A stretch of DNA of 64,000 bases, taken from NCBI RefSeq assembly GCF_001277345.1, contig NZ_LIUT01000006.1, positions 174 to 64,173 of the forward strand, given 5' to 3'. Below, one piece after another: positions 54,957 to 63,665 of the stretch (position 1 is its first letter; every line of letters begins with the position of its first letter). The stretch is from Paenibacillus solani (GTDB lineage Bacteria; Bacillota; Bacilli; Paenibacillales; Paenibacillaceae). Below the pieces are notes generated by a model. That model was not told the origin of the DNA and ran no database searches. It saw nothing but the letters and a program-made list of their open reading frames with translations. The translations under genes and the position numbers were made by a program.

Positions 54957-55520
54957 AGAGACGCGGGCTAGCCGCTCCGGTATAAACCTGGGCGGCTCCG
55001 TATTTTTGTAGTGTGTTTGAGGCGGACTGCTTTTTTGCATCTCCTTAAAGCTCGTTTGTAGGTTTCCTTGTTGATTCAGACGAAGAAATTCAAAGAGTAT
55101 TTGCTGATTCAGAAGTACGAATTGTCGAAAATCTATGTAATCGTCATCAGCCTGTGTTCGGGTTGGTGGAGCCTTGGTAAAAAGGTGTTACGGATTTTTC
55201 ACTATAGGGGTTTGACTACCCTCCATACATTCAATAAAGAAGCGACCGTGATCGGTCGCTTTTTGTGTACCAGCCCGATGCAATTCGGAAACAAGGGTTG
55301 TTACGTATATATGGCTGAGCGGGCTTCGTTCAGTCGTGCGGCTATTTCGTCAAGCGGGCAAAGATTTTTCGAAGAAGATAGATCACCTTTCTTTGTTCAA
55401 TGAATCTTCATTACCCTGTGCTTTTAATCACAATCCGTGGAGCATGAGGATGCTAGTTTAGAGATGTAAACAAGATAGAGCTTAATCTTTATATATTCAA
55501 ACAAAACAGAGGTGATGAAC
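54957..55520. other. Remnant-rich intergenic region
   Basis: 55049-55180 reads a coherent protein end on the plus strand (GFLVDSDEEIQRVFADSEVR, then NLCNRHQPVFGLVEPW and stop) without start. Directly after it, 55179-55207 matches 25 of 29 bases of the end of the gene at 42100-42462, and the following DNA resembles its downstream region and terminator. No intact gene. Confidence 0.6.
55242..55264 (+). terminator. Rho-independent terminator, GCGACC/GGTCGC family
   Basis: GCGACC-GTGATC-GGTCGC and TTTTT; attached to the decayed copy described for 54957-55520. Confidence 0.8.
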
Positions 55521-56761
55521 ATGAGTGAATTAATTATAACCGTGAGGAAGGAATTTCTGCTCATCGAACTGCCCGTCTACATTTGCTCAAGGAAATCATT
55601 AAAGAGCTGCACCATGGAAAAAGCGTGGTGGAAGTAAAGTCAAAATTCAACTAAGCCGTAGGCGAAATATCGGTTGATGAAATTTCGGAGCTGGAGCAAG
55701 TGCTGATGCAGGAGGAAGGAATACCGGTAACCGAAGTACAGCGACTGTGCAGCGTGCATGCTGCGGTATTCAAAGGTTCCATCCAAGACATTCACAGAGC
55801 ACATAAACCTGAAGAGCAGCCTGGACATCCTCTGTTTACCTTTAAGATGGAGAACCAGGAAATCGATCGACTGGCAAACTTCAAAATCGCACTGCATCTG
55901 GATCAGTTTCTTAAGGATCAAGGAGAGGCAAATCGCCTCAAATTGCTGGAGGATTTCAGTCTCCTCTATGATGTAGATAAACACTACAGCTGGAAAGAAA
56001 ATTTGCTGTTTCCTTTTCTCGAAAAATACGGAATTTTTGGACCGACCAAGGTGATGTGGGCAGTAGATGACGGTATCCGAATGGGCATAAAAGAAGTGAA
56101 ATCCAAACTTACTCATTTTGAGGGCCAAGCCGAGATCGTAGTGGATCTGGCCAGACGCGTCTTAAACGAAGTTACAGAAATGATCTATAAAGAGGAACAT
56201 ATCTTATTACCTATGGCTCTGGAAAAGTTGACGGAGGATGAATGGCTTCAAATTGCTGCCCAAAGCGAAGAGGTCGGTTATTGCTTAATTGCGCCCGATC
56301 AACAATGGAATCCTGAAAGAGCAGCTGAGCCTGGCGCAGATCAGGGAATGGCGTCTTCTCCGCTGCAAGAGGGATATATCCGAATGAGTACAGGCATTTT
56401 ATCGGTCAAACAGATGGAATCCATTTTGAATCATTTACCGGTCGACCTAACCTTTATCGATGAAAATGATATCGTTCGATATTTTTCCCAGGGAAAAGAA
56501 CGAATCTTCGTTCGTACCAAAGCGGTGATCGGCCGAAGTGTTCAGAACTGCCATCCTCCGCAAAGCGTTCACGTCGTCAATCAGCTGCTTGCTGATTTCA
56601 AAGCAGGTGTCAAAGATGCAGAAGATTTCTGGATCCCGGTTAAAGATAAATTCGTCTACATTCGTTATTTTGCCGTAAGGGATGAAGAAGGGAACTATTT
56701 AGGCACGCTGGAATTCACTCAAAACATTAAGCCGATTCAGGAACTCACAGGTCAAAAATGA
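55521..56761 (+). pseudogene. DUF438-hemerythrin-PAS protein gene, broken near its start
   Basis: The ATG at 55521 follows GAGGTGATG. After five codons the frame is lost (near 55535); the conserved DUF438 sequence continues in another frame (NREEGISAHRTARLHLLKEI) until a TAA at 55652-55654 at a place where a codon such as GAA would be expected. From there the frame is open to 56761: the rest of DUF438 (EISELEQVLMQEEGIPVTEV), a hemerythrin-like HHE domain (HYSWKENLLFPFL) and a C-terminal PAS domain (VDLTFIDENDIVRYFSQGKE). Intact members are ~410 residues and thought to sense oxygen or redox state. Restart at an internal codon could still make a 353-residue product. Confidence 0.85.
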
Positions 56762-56854
56762 ATACTCTCTCCGTAAGTTTATAGAAAACATCCTGACCAA
56801 CGCGAACCGGCGAATTGTAGTTTCGAGCAGCCACGCTTCGCCTTCATACATACT

Positions 56855-56909
56855 AAAAGGGGCTGTCCCAAAAGTCATCGTAGATGACTGAGACACGGCC
56901 CCTTTTTTC
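56855..56909 (+). terminator. Multi-stem terminator or element end
   Basis: AAAAGGGGC pairs with GGCCCCTTTT around an inner AGTCATC-GTA-GATGACT stem. It ends in TTTTTT. The outer sequence GGGGCTGTCCCAAAAGT resembles inverted repeats of some IS elements. Confidence 0.65.
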
Positions 56910-56923
56910 ATTTAGTCAAACAT

Positions 56924-57092
56924 AAAGAAACCGCTTTTTGATAAAATGGAGGTATCACCCAATCATAAACCAAAACGAGACGGTTTCTTTGTACATTCAT
57001 CGCGTCGTTGTACGGTTGGAGCCTTTATCGGTGATGGCGGAGCTAAAGTGACCAAAAAGGGAGTTCGCTGGATTAGTGAACTGTTCAAATAA
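56924..57092 (+). mobile_element. Possible IS remnant with a 48-codon frame
   Basis: An inverted pair AAAGAAACCG (56924-56933) / CGGTTTCTTT (56981-56990) and a short ATG frame at 56946-57092 with AGCTAAAGTGACCAAAAAGG near its end. It lies next to an IS-like inverted-repeat sequence at 56860. No transposase motif is visible, so the call is tentative. Confidence 0.25.
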
Positions 57093-57112
57093 ACTCAGAA
57101 AGGCGCTAGATC

Positions 57113-57583
57113 ATGAACTCGATATCTTATCGGAAATCCGTGGCATGGGGCAAAGCACTAGGCAGTTTACTGTTTGTACTGACCTGTCTATTCCTGCTGT
57201 ATGCCGCTTTTTTTATGGATACTTCCTTTATTCGCAAGTTTTTTTGTATCACATCAGCCATAATAGGGATTCCGTTCTTTGGAGGATATTTTGTAGTCAG
57301 CTTGCCAAAGGCGCTTAGATCAGACACGCAGCTGCTAACATACGATCAACGTTCCGTTTCTGACAATACGCGGACTGTAGCCTGGACGGAGATTGCAGGT
57401 ATCAGCTATAGCGGCCCATCCATTCGGAAGTGGCTGTTTCCGAAGTTTCCTGTGCTGATTTTTCATTTGAAAAACAGAGAGATCTGGACCGTGAACACGT
57501 ATTATTTGTTGACCGATACCGAAATTCAGTCTGTCATGAAGCGCCTGCGGGGGCTGATCAGTCGTAATGGAAAGGATTATTGA
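57113..57583 (+). CDS. Small membrane protein, STM3941-like
   Basis: 156 residues: two hydrophobic segments (res. ~16-34 and 40-62) followed by a soluble domain with VAWTEIAGISYSG and LIFHLKNREIWTVN, a PH-like beta pattern as seen in STM3941-family proteins. Start ATG with AGAAAGG. Function unknown. Confidence 0.6.
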   Translation: MNSISYRKSVAWGKALGSLLFVLTCLFLLYAAFFMDTSFIRKFFCITSAIIGIPFFGGYFVVSLPKALRSDTQLLTYDQRSVSDNTRTVAWTEIAGISYSGPSIRKWLFPKFPVLIFHLKNREIWTVNTYYLLTDTEIQSVMKRLRGLISRNGKDY

Positions 57584-57670
57584 CAGACCTTTTACCGTGC
57601 ATTACAATACAAGGCAAGTTAGATATGATATGGGGAGGAGGCAGTTAAGGGGTTATTTTATACAGCAAAT

Positions 57671-57684
57671 TGAAAGCGTTTCCA
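57671..57684 (+). promoter_or_regulatory. Candidate cre (CcpA) site upstream of the SLH surface protein
   Basis: TGAAAGCGTTTCCA fits the consensus TGWAANCGNTNWCA at 13 of 14 positions, about 95 bases before the start codon. Confidence 0.55.
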
Positions 57685-57777
57685 GTTATGAAGTTGTTGC
57701 TGCTTAATGATCCTGTTTGTTGCATTTACTAATTATTAATATCAGAAGACGAATCCACTGATGCGAGGAGTGTTCAT

Positions 57778-60700
57778 GTGAAAAGGTCTAAAATAAAAGC
57801 TTTGCTCATCCTGGGACTATGTTTTTCGATAATTTTGGGAGCGTTCCCAGTTTTGATTACTGCAGCAGATGGCGATAGTCCGCAAGCAATTCCGGTTCCT
57901 TTGGTCAACTCAAGTTTTGATATGGAGGTAACAGGCCAAATCCCGGGATGGTCTGTTGATCCTGGGACATCGGCTTTTGGCAGTGCGACTCTCAGCTCTG
58001 AATACACAAGAAGCGGAAATAGCAGTCTTCTATTCCATGATAAAACGAATGGAGCTGCACCGACGGGCCATTTTAGAGTTCTAAGTGATACGATCCCTGT
58101 CCAAACGAACGATACGGTTACGTTCTCTACTTACGTATATAAAGAATCGGCAGCGGATCAGACGGCTCAAATTCAGCCTGTTATTCACTTCTATTCTGAT
58201 GACACTGAAATAACACCAAACGCATTCTCAACGAGCTATCCGAAGGACAATGTTCCTGTGGGGGCATGGACACCTATTGTGGTTGAAGCGAACATATCGG
58301 ATGCCAGAATTACACATGTCAGAGTGGGATTATACTCAGGCTTTCCGAGCCTGACGAAGCTATATGTTGATGATGCGGTTGTGACTATTAACTCGAATCC
58401 CGTTCAACTTGCCAATCCGGGCTTCGAAGATCCCATGTTCAACCCTGGGATTCCAGGCTGGGCCATATCAGGGACGGGTACGGCAGAAGTGAGCACAGCA
58501 CAAGCGAAAAGTGCACCGGGCAGCCTTCACATAAGTAGCAATTCAGCCGCGGATCCACTGCTCGTAGAAAGCGGTATGTTCAGTGTGAATGCCGGGGAGA
58601 AACTAAATGTCTCCTTTGAACTTCTTCCGGTCGCATTGGCTTCGGGCTTTGAACAGCAAATTTATTACTATGATGCCAATGATGCGCCAGCAGGGAATAT
58701 GGAGAAGGCCAGCTACGTCATTGATCAAGATATGGCAGCGAATGAATGGAATACACTTTCGGCACCATACATAATCCCAGAAGGTGCAGTCAAAGCAAAA
58801 ATTGTATTTAGTTCTGGAAATAGCAGCAATTCTGAGGTATTCATTGATGATGTTTCCATAACGAAGGAAATGATCGTTACAGAGCCGCAAGAGCCCATTG
58901 TTAGCTTATTGAAAAATCCATCTTTTGATTTGCCGTATGAAAGCAACATGGCGATACCGGGTTGGACAAAAGTTGGAAGCGGCATAGCAGAGTTAAGTCA
59001 GACGCATGCGAAAAGCACACCTAACAGCCTTTACTTTCTGGATAACTCTACTACGACATCATTACGTGTAGACAGTGATGCGTTCAATGTAACGTCAGGT
59101 GATAAGCTGTCCATAGCTTTCGAGTTGTATCCTGTGGAACTGTCTCATAGTCTTGTTCAACAGATTTATTATTATGACGAGAATGATAAGCCCGTAGGGA
59201 GCGCACAACAAACCTTCTATGTTACCAAGCCTGCAGCTGGAAGAATTACGGTTGAGGCTAATCAATGGAATTCTTTGATGGTAGAATCGCTTGTTCCGGA
59301 AGAGGCGGTAACAGCAAGAATTGCTTTTAACTCCGGAGGAGTCAGCACATCTGAAGTATATATTGACGATGTAGCCGTATCAGCCGAACAATCAGAGGGG
59401 CCTGAACAAGAAATATCGGATGATATCGTAAATCCGGGATTTGAGGAAGAACTCGTAGGCGGCGCCATTCCTGGCTGGAGTCTTGGCTTCGGAAAAGGCG
59501 AGTTTAGCATCAGCAGCGAAGTTAAGTTTAATGGAGAAAAAAGCCTCTATTTCAAAGACGCTTCGACGTCAGACGCTTTAAAGGTAATGAGCAATAAGGT
59601 AACCGCTACACCTGATCATTCCATTATTGTTTCTGCACAGGTGTATGTGCTGCAGCAGACACATAATATCGTTGCACAGGTCTACTACTATGATGAGAAT
59701 GATAAGCAACTTAAGGCAGATGAAGCTCTCTTCTCAAATGTATCGCTGGGCAGTAATAGATGGTCCACGATGAGGCTGTATTCAGAAGCACCCGCTAATG
59801 CCAAATATTTAAGAATATTCCTGTACTCTGGTGAAATCAGCCTGACGGAGGCTTACTTCGATGATATATCCATTGAGAGACTGGCTCACGAGGCTCCTCT
59901 GGATCGTCAATATGAAGCGCCGCAAGTATTGGGCGATATGGTGAATGTAAATTTAGGGCAAGCAGGCGCTGTGCAAAGGAATGCGGATGGGGATAATGAA
60001 GCTTATTTTGTTACGAACGGAAAGCCGGGAAGCTTCTTTGCCGTTGACGGTGAGACCGGTGCTTTGAAGTTCCAGCAGGTCATTCCGAACACGGTTGCAA
60101 CCTGGGCAATGACAATCGGTTCAGATAAGAATGTTTATTTTGCAGGTACAGAGGATGGCATTTTATACCGGTATATACCGACGGAACAAAGAATCGAGAA
60201 TCTTGGCTATAATGGCCTGGACAGCTGGACATGGGATCTGGAAGCGATCGATTACATTATAGATGAAGGAAAAGATCATTCAGATCCTGAAAATATCGGC
60301 ATTAAGGTATATGGCGGCACGTTCGATCAATCGGCGGGCGGCAAGGTGTACGAATATGACACGGTAACCAAGCAGTTCCGGCAATACGGTGTTGTTGACC
60401 CTGGCCAGCAATATGTGCGCGGAATTGCAGTTGACGACAAATATATTTATGCAGGACTCGGTACTACTCGCAAGTTGTTCAAAATTGATCGCATTACCGG
60501 CGAAAAAACAGAGATCCATATTCCAGGCTACTCTGGAGCAACAGAGACGATCGCTGATGTGTTTGTGCATGGCGGCAAGCTGTTTGTCTCGGTAAGTACC
60601 ATTAACATGGTGGTTATGGATCTGGAAACGCTTGAAATTGAAAGCACATTCCAGTACAGCAATATGATTTCTGAGCCTTCTCCCTTCAATTCGAATTTGA

Positions 60701-63366
60701 TTTATTACAAGTACTTAACGAAGTTCTATCAATATGATATAAGCACAAAGACATCGACAGAAATTGAACTGCCTTTCCCTCTGCCTGATACCACCCGTGT
60801 GAAGGATATGGCGTGGGTCCAATTAAAGAGCGGTGAAAAAGCGGGCAAGACCGTTTTAGCGATGATTACTCAATACGGGGAGTACGTATTAATAGATCCA
60901 TCTGATAAATGGATGAAGTTTGTTGAACTTGACATTGACTCTAACCCGGTTAATATTCAATCACTTCAGACAGGCTTTGACGGCCGGCTCTATATGGGCG
61001 GTTATCAGCGTGGCATGAGCATCTATAATCCGTTTACGTCCAATATTGACGTTAGCATTTCGTCCTTCGCACAGCCAGAAGGTATCGGTTTCTTGAATGA
61101 TAAGGCATATTTCGGCACTTATGTATCTGCCATTATGTACAGCTATGATCCGACCAAGGAAGTGATGTTAAACCAGAATCCTGAATTGGAGTTTGATATT
61201 GCGCATCAGGATCGTCCTTTTGCCATCACATCCGGGGACAATAAGCTGTTCGTAGGAACGGTGCCGGACTATGGATTCCTTGGCGGCGCGCTTGTTATTT
61301 ATGATGAAGCAACAGATGTATGGACCCAGTATGACCACACAGAGGTTGTTAAAGATCATAGTATTATTGGGCTGGCGTATAAGGACGGCTTACTATATGG
61401 AAGCACGACTCAGTGGGGTGGCTTAGGCATTGATCCTTCTGAAGATGAGGCCAAAATATTTGTTTGGGATGTTGCCAGAGGTCAAAAGATTGATGAGTAC
61501 ACGTTGAATGGAATCGACATTGATGAAGCGCCGCGCATGATTGGAGGCCTGTCGTTTGGTCCCGATGGATTGCTATGGGGCGTAGTAGACGGCACGATAT
61601 TTGCTCTGGATGTGGATACGAAGCAAGTTGTAAAGAGCAGGCTTATCCGTCCGAGTATGTACAACTCCAGCAAATGGATGCCATATGAGCTGCATTGGTC
61701 CCCCGAGGGACTGTTATATACAACATTGGCACGTAAAGTTGTAGCTATTGATCCGGATACACTGCAGTATAAGATGGTTGTTGATACGTTCGTCAACAGC
61801 ATGACGCTGGGCATCGACGGCAGTATTTATTATGCACCGAATGCAGGTACATCTCTGTCCAGAATTGCTATTCCTCAAACTGATGCTACATTGTCATCCT
61901 TGACGATTGACGGAACAGGCATTAGCGGCTTCTCGCCGGGGATACTGAACTACAAGCAGAAGGCTTCGTCGTCTGCGGTTGTAGCTGCTGTTCCGACGCA
62001 AGCGGGCGCTGTAGTTACTATTGAAGATCAACGTCAAGCATCGGGCAAAACGATCATTCATGTCCTTGGTACAGATGGAGTGTCGAAGCTTGCTTATACG
62101 ATTACCTGGGAAAATACAGATCCGGTAACACCAAATCCAACACCAGTTAATCCACCTACACCACCAGTCACGAATCCAACACCAGTTGCGCCACCAGTGC
62201 CACCAGTCACGAATCCAGCACCAGTTACACCACCGACACCTGCAGTTCGTAAAGAACAAATGGTAGTTACGGAACAGCAGTTGAAGCAAGCTGGGGGCAA
62301 TGCCGTTATCCAATTTAATGACGGCGTTACGGAAGTGCTTCTTCCAATCCATTCAGCCGAACTTATGAAAAATGGTCAAATTACGCTTGTAAAAGGTGAC
62401 GTTAAAGCTATTCTGACATCTGCTGCATTAGCAGAGATGGCAGGCCAGTATGGTGACACAGATACAGTTCAGATCGCTGTTCAAGTTTCCATCATGGAAG
62501 CTGCTGATAAATCAGCAGTTCATAATAAAGTGAAGCAGCATTCTGGTAATGCCGGAATGAAGCCGGCAGGCGGCTTCGTCGTACTGAATACGGCTGTTAT
62601 AACGGCTGATGGTACACGTCATTCCAGCAGCAGTTCAGCAGAACCAATTAAGCTGCAATTTGTTATCGGAGCGAAACAAGACGCAGGGCTGATGGGGATT
62701 TATTCGCTCACTGATGATGGCAGAGCCGTATATATTGGAGGAACACGAAATGGTGATGTCCTTGAGGCCCGGGTTTACCCGCCCGGCACTTATGCAATGT
62801 TAAGCTATGAACACTCTTATGAAGATGTTGCTGCCGGACACTGGGCTCATGACGCAATTGCTGTTCTGTCAGCCAAGCACATCATGAAAGGTTTATCGGA
62901 TACAAGCTTTGGCCCGTCGGATACATTGACGCGTGCACAGTTTATTACGATGCTAGTTCGAGCATTCGGCATTAGTGAGGGCGTTGATGAGGGCAGAAGC
63001 TTTAGCGATATAGATGCTAATGCGTGGTACTATGATGCTGTTCAAGCAGCATCCAAAGCCGGCCTGGTTGAAGGTACGGGCGGTGATCGTTTCGATCCGA
63101 ATGGAGCAATTACGCGTGAGCAAATGGCTGTTATGCTTACTCGTGCATGGGAAGCGACAAATGGGGAGCTGGCAACCGGGTCGGATCTGTCGGTCTTCAA
63201 AGATCAAGGTAGCATTAGCGACTGGGCAGCTCGAGCAATGAGCATTGCAGTTGACCAGAAGTGGATGCAGGGGAAAGGCGATGGAGTTCTTGCGCCTAAG
63301 AGCCTGGCGACCCGCGCGGAGAGCGCGCAAATGCTGTTGAATCTGTTCGCTCACTTGTATAGATAA
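57778..63366 (+). CDS. Large S-layer-anchored surface protein (CBM-like repeats, beta-propeller, SLH x3)
   Basis: 1862 residues, GTG start seven bases after AGGAG. Signal peptide (res. 1-~30). Four carbohydrate-binding-like beta-sandwich repeats of ~155 residues (to ~700), each with N.GFE or N.SFD near the start, IPGW, and a closing VYIDDV-type strand; three share YYYDxNDxP. Res. ~705-1370 look like a beta-propeller (GALKFQQVIPNTVATWAMTI; repeated D.K.YFAGT and D..T.Q.. turns). Then a cadherin-like beta sandwich (LSSLTIDGTGISGFSPGILN), a Pro/Val/Thr linker, a beta domain common in such proteins, and three SLH domains (~1680-1862; SYEDVAAGHWAHDAI, SFSDIDANAWYYDA, VFKDQGSISDWAARA) that tie it to the cell wall. 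Likely binds or degrades plant or other glycans. Confidence 0.9.
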   Translation: MKRSKIKALLILGLCFSIILGAFPVLITAADGDSPQAIPVPLVNSSFDMEVTGQIPGWSVDPGTSAFGSATLSSEYTRSGNSSLLFHDKTNGAAPTGHFRVLSDTIPVQTNDTVTFSTYVYKESAADQTAQIQPVIHFYSDDTEITPNAFSTSYPKDNVPVGAWTPIVVEANISDARITHVRVGLYSGFPSLTKLYVDDAVVTINSNPVQLANPGFEDPMFNPGIPGWAISGTGTAEVSTAQAKSAPGSLHISSNSAADPLLVESGMFSVNAGEKLNVSFELLPVALASGFEQQIYYYDANDAPAGNMEKASYVIDQDMAANEWNTLSAPYIIPEGAVKAKIVFSSGNSSNSEVFIDDVSITKEMIVTEPQEPIVSLLKNPSFDLPYESNMAIPGWTKVGSGIAELSQTHAKSTPNSLYFLDNSTTTSLRVDSDAFNVTSGDKLSIAFELYPVELSHSLVQQIYYYDENDKPVGSAQQTFYVTKPAAGRITVEANQWNSLMVESLVPEEAVTARIAFNSGGVSTSEVYIDDVAVSAEQSEGPEQEISDDIVNPGFEEELVGGAIPGWSLGFGKGEFSISSEVKFNGEKSLYFKDASTSDALKVMSNKVTATPDHSIIVSAQVYVLQQTHNIVAQVYYYDENDKQLKADEALFSNVSLGSNRWSTMRLYSEAPANAKYLRIFLYSGEISLTEAYFDDISIERLAHEAPLDRQYEAPQVLGDMVNVNLGQAGAVQRNADGDNEAYFVTNGKPGSFFAVDGETGALKFQQVIPNTVATWAMTIGSDKNVYFAGTEDGILYRYIPTEQRIENLGYNGLDSWTWDLEAIDYIIDEGKDHSDPENIGIKVYGGTFDQSAGGKVYEYDTVTKQFRQYGVVDPGQQYVRGIAVDDKYIYAGLGTTRKLFKIDRITGEKTEIHIPGYSGATETIADVFVHGGKLFVSVSTINMVVMDLETLEIESTFQYSNMISEPSPFNSNLIYYKYLTKFYQYDISTKTSTEIELPFPLPDTTRVKDMAWVQLKSGEKAGKTVLAMITQYGEYVLIDPSDKWMKFVELDIDSNPVNIQSLQTGFDGRLYMGGYQRGMSIYNPFTSNIDVSISSFAQPEGIGFLNDKAYFGTYVSAIMYSYDPTKEVMLNQNPELEFDIAHQDRPFAITSGDNKLFVGTVPDYGFLGGALVIYDEATDVWTQYDHTEVVKDHSIIGLAYKDGLLYGSTTQWGGLGIDPSEDEAKIFVWDVARGQKIDEYTLNGIDIDEAPRMIGGLSFGPDGLLWGVVDGTIFALDVDTKQVVKSRLIRPSMYNSSKWMPYELHWSPEGLLYTTLARKVVAIDPDTLQYKMVVDTFVNSMTLGIDGSIYYAPNAGTSLSRIAIPQTDATLSSLTIDGTGISGFSPGILNYKQKASSSAVVAAVPTQAGAVVTIEDQRQASGKTIIHVLGTDGVSKLAYTITWENTDPVTPNPTPVNPPTPPVTNPTPVAPPVPPVTNPAPVTPPTPAVRKEQMVVTEQQLKQAGGNAVIQFNDGVTEVLLPIHSAELMKNGQITLVKGDVKAILTSAALAEMAGQYGDTDTVQIAVQVSIMEAADKSAVHNKVKQHSGNAGMKPAGGFVVLNTAVITADGTRHSSSSSAEPIKLQFVIGAKQDAGLMGIYSLTDDGRAVYIGGTRNGDVLEARVYPPGTYAMLSYEHSYEDVAAGHWAHDAIAVLSAKHIMKGLSDTSFGPSDTLTRAQFITMLVRAFGISEGVDEGRSFSDIDANAWYYDAVQAASKAGLVEGTGGDRFDPNGAITREQMAVMLTRAWEATNGELATGSDLSVFKDQGSISDWAARAMSIAVDQKWMQGKGDGVLAPKSLATRAESAQMLLNLFAHLYR
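62121..62240 (+). repeat. Pro/Thr/Val-rich linker repeat
   Basis: Within the surface protein gene, imperfect repeats of CCACCAGTCACGAATCCA encode a PVTNPTPV-type linker between the enzyme-like part and the wall-anchoring part. Confidence 0.75.
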
Positions 63367-63372
63367 AGAGAG

Positions 63373-63416
63373 AAGTCCTTGTTGCCACAATAATGCGGCA
63401 ACAAGGACTTTCTTTT
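63373..63416 (+). terminator. Terminator after the SLH surface protein gene
   Basis: AAGTCCTTGTTGCC, ten-base loop, GGCAACAAGGACTT, then TCTTTT. Confidence 0.85.
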
Positions 63417-63636
63417 GCTCAGCCATATATACAGTTAGAAGCAAGGTAGGCCCTAGAATAATGAAGACAAATATAATGAAGAGATATTATGGATGTGCCG
63501 CACGATTATGTATGCCATACCGATTATTGATTTCTTTCTAACCATGGTGATATAAATCTGCCGAACTTTTTTTCAACAATCTTAATGAACAATTTTTCTA
63601 CAATATATTGGGTAACATTTCTCAGTATTCTCCACT

Positions 63637-63665
63637 CCCTCAGCGGTTTGCTGAGGGTTTTTTTG
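63637..63665 (+). terminator. Second terminator near the right edge
   Basis: CCCTCAGC-GGTTT-GCTGAGGG then TTTTTTTT. Confidence 0.85.

Noticed and set aside
55068..55403. 111-codon plus-strand frame
   Set aside because: Runs through a terminator and over two gene remnants in the wrong frame; no protein-like pattern.
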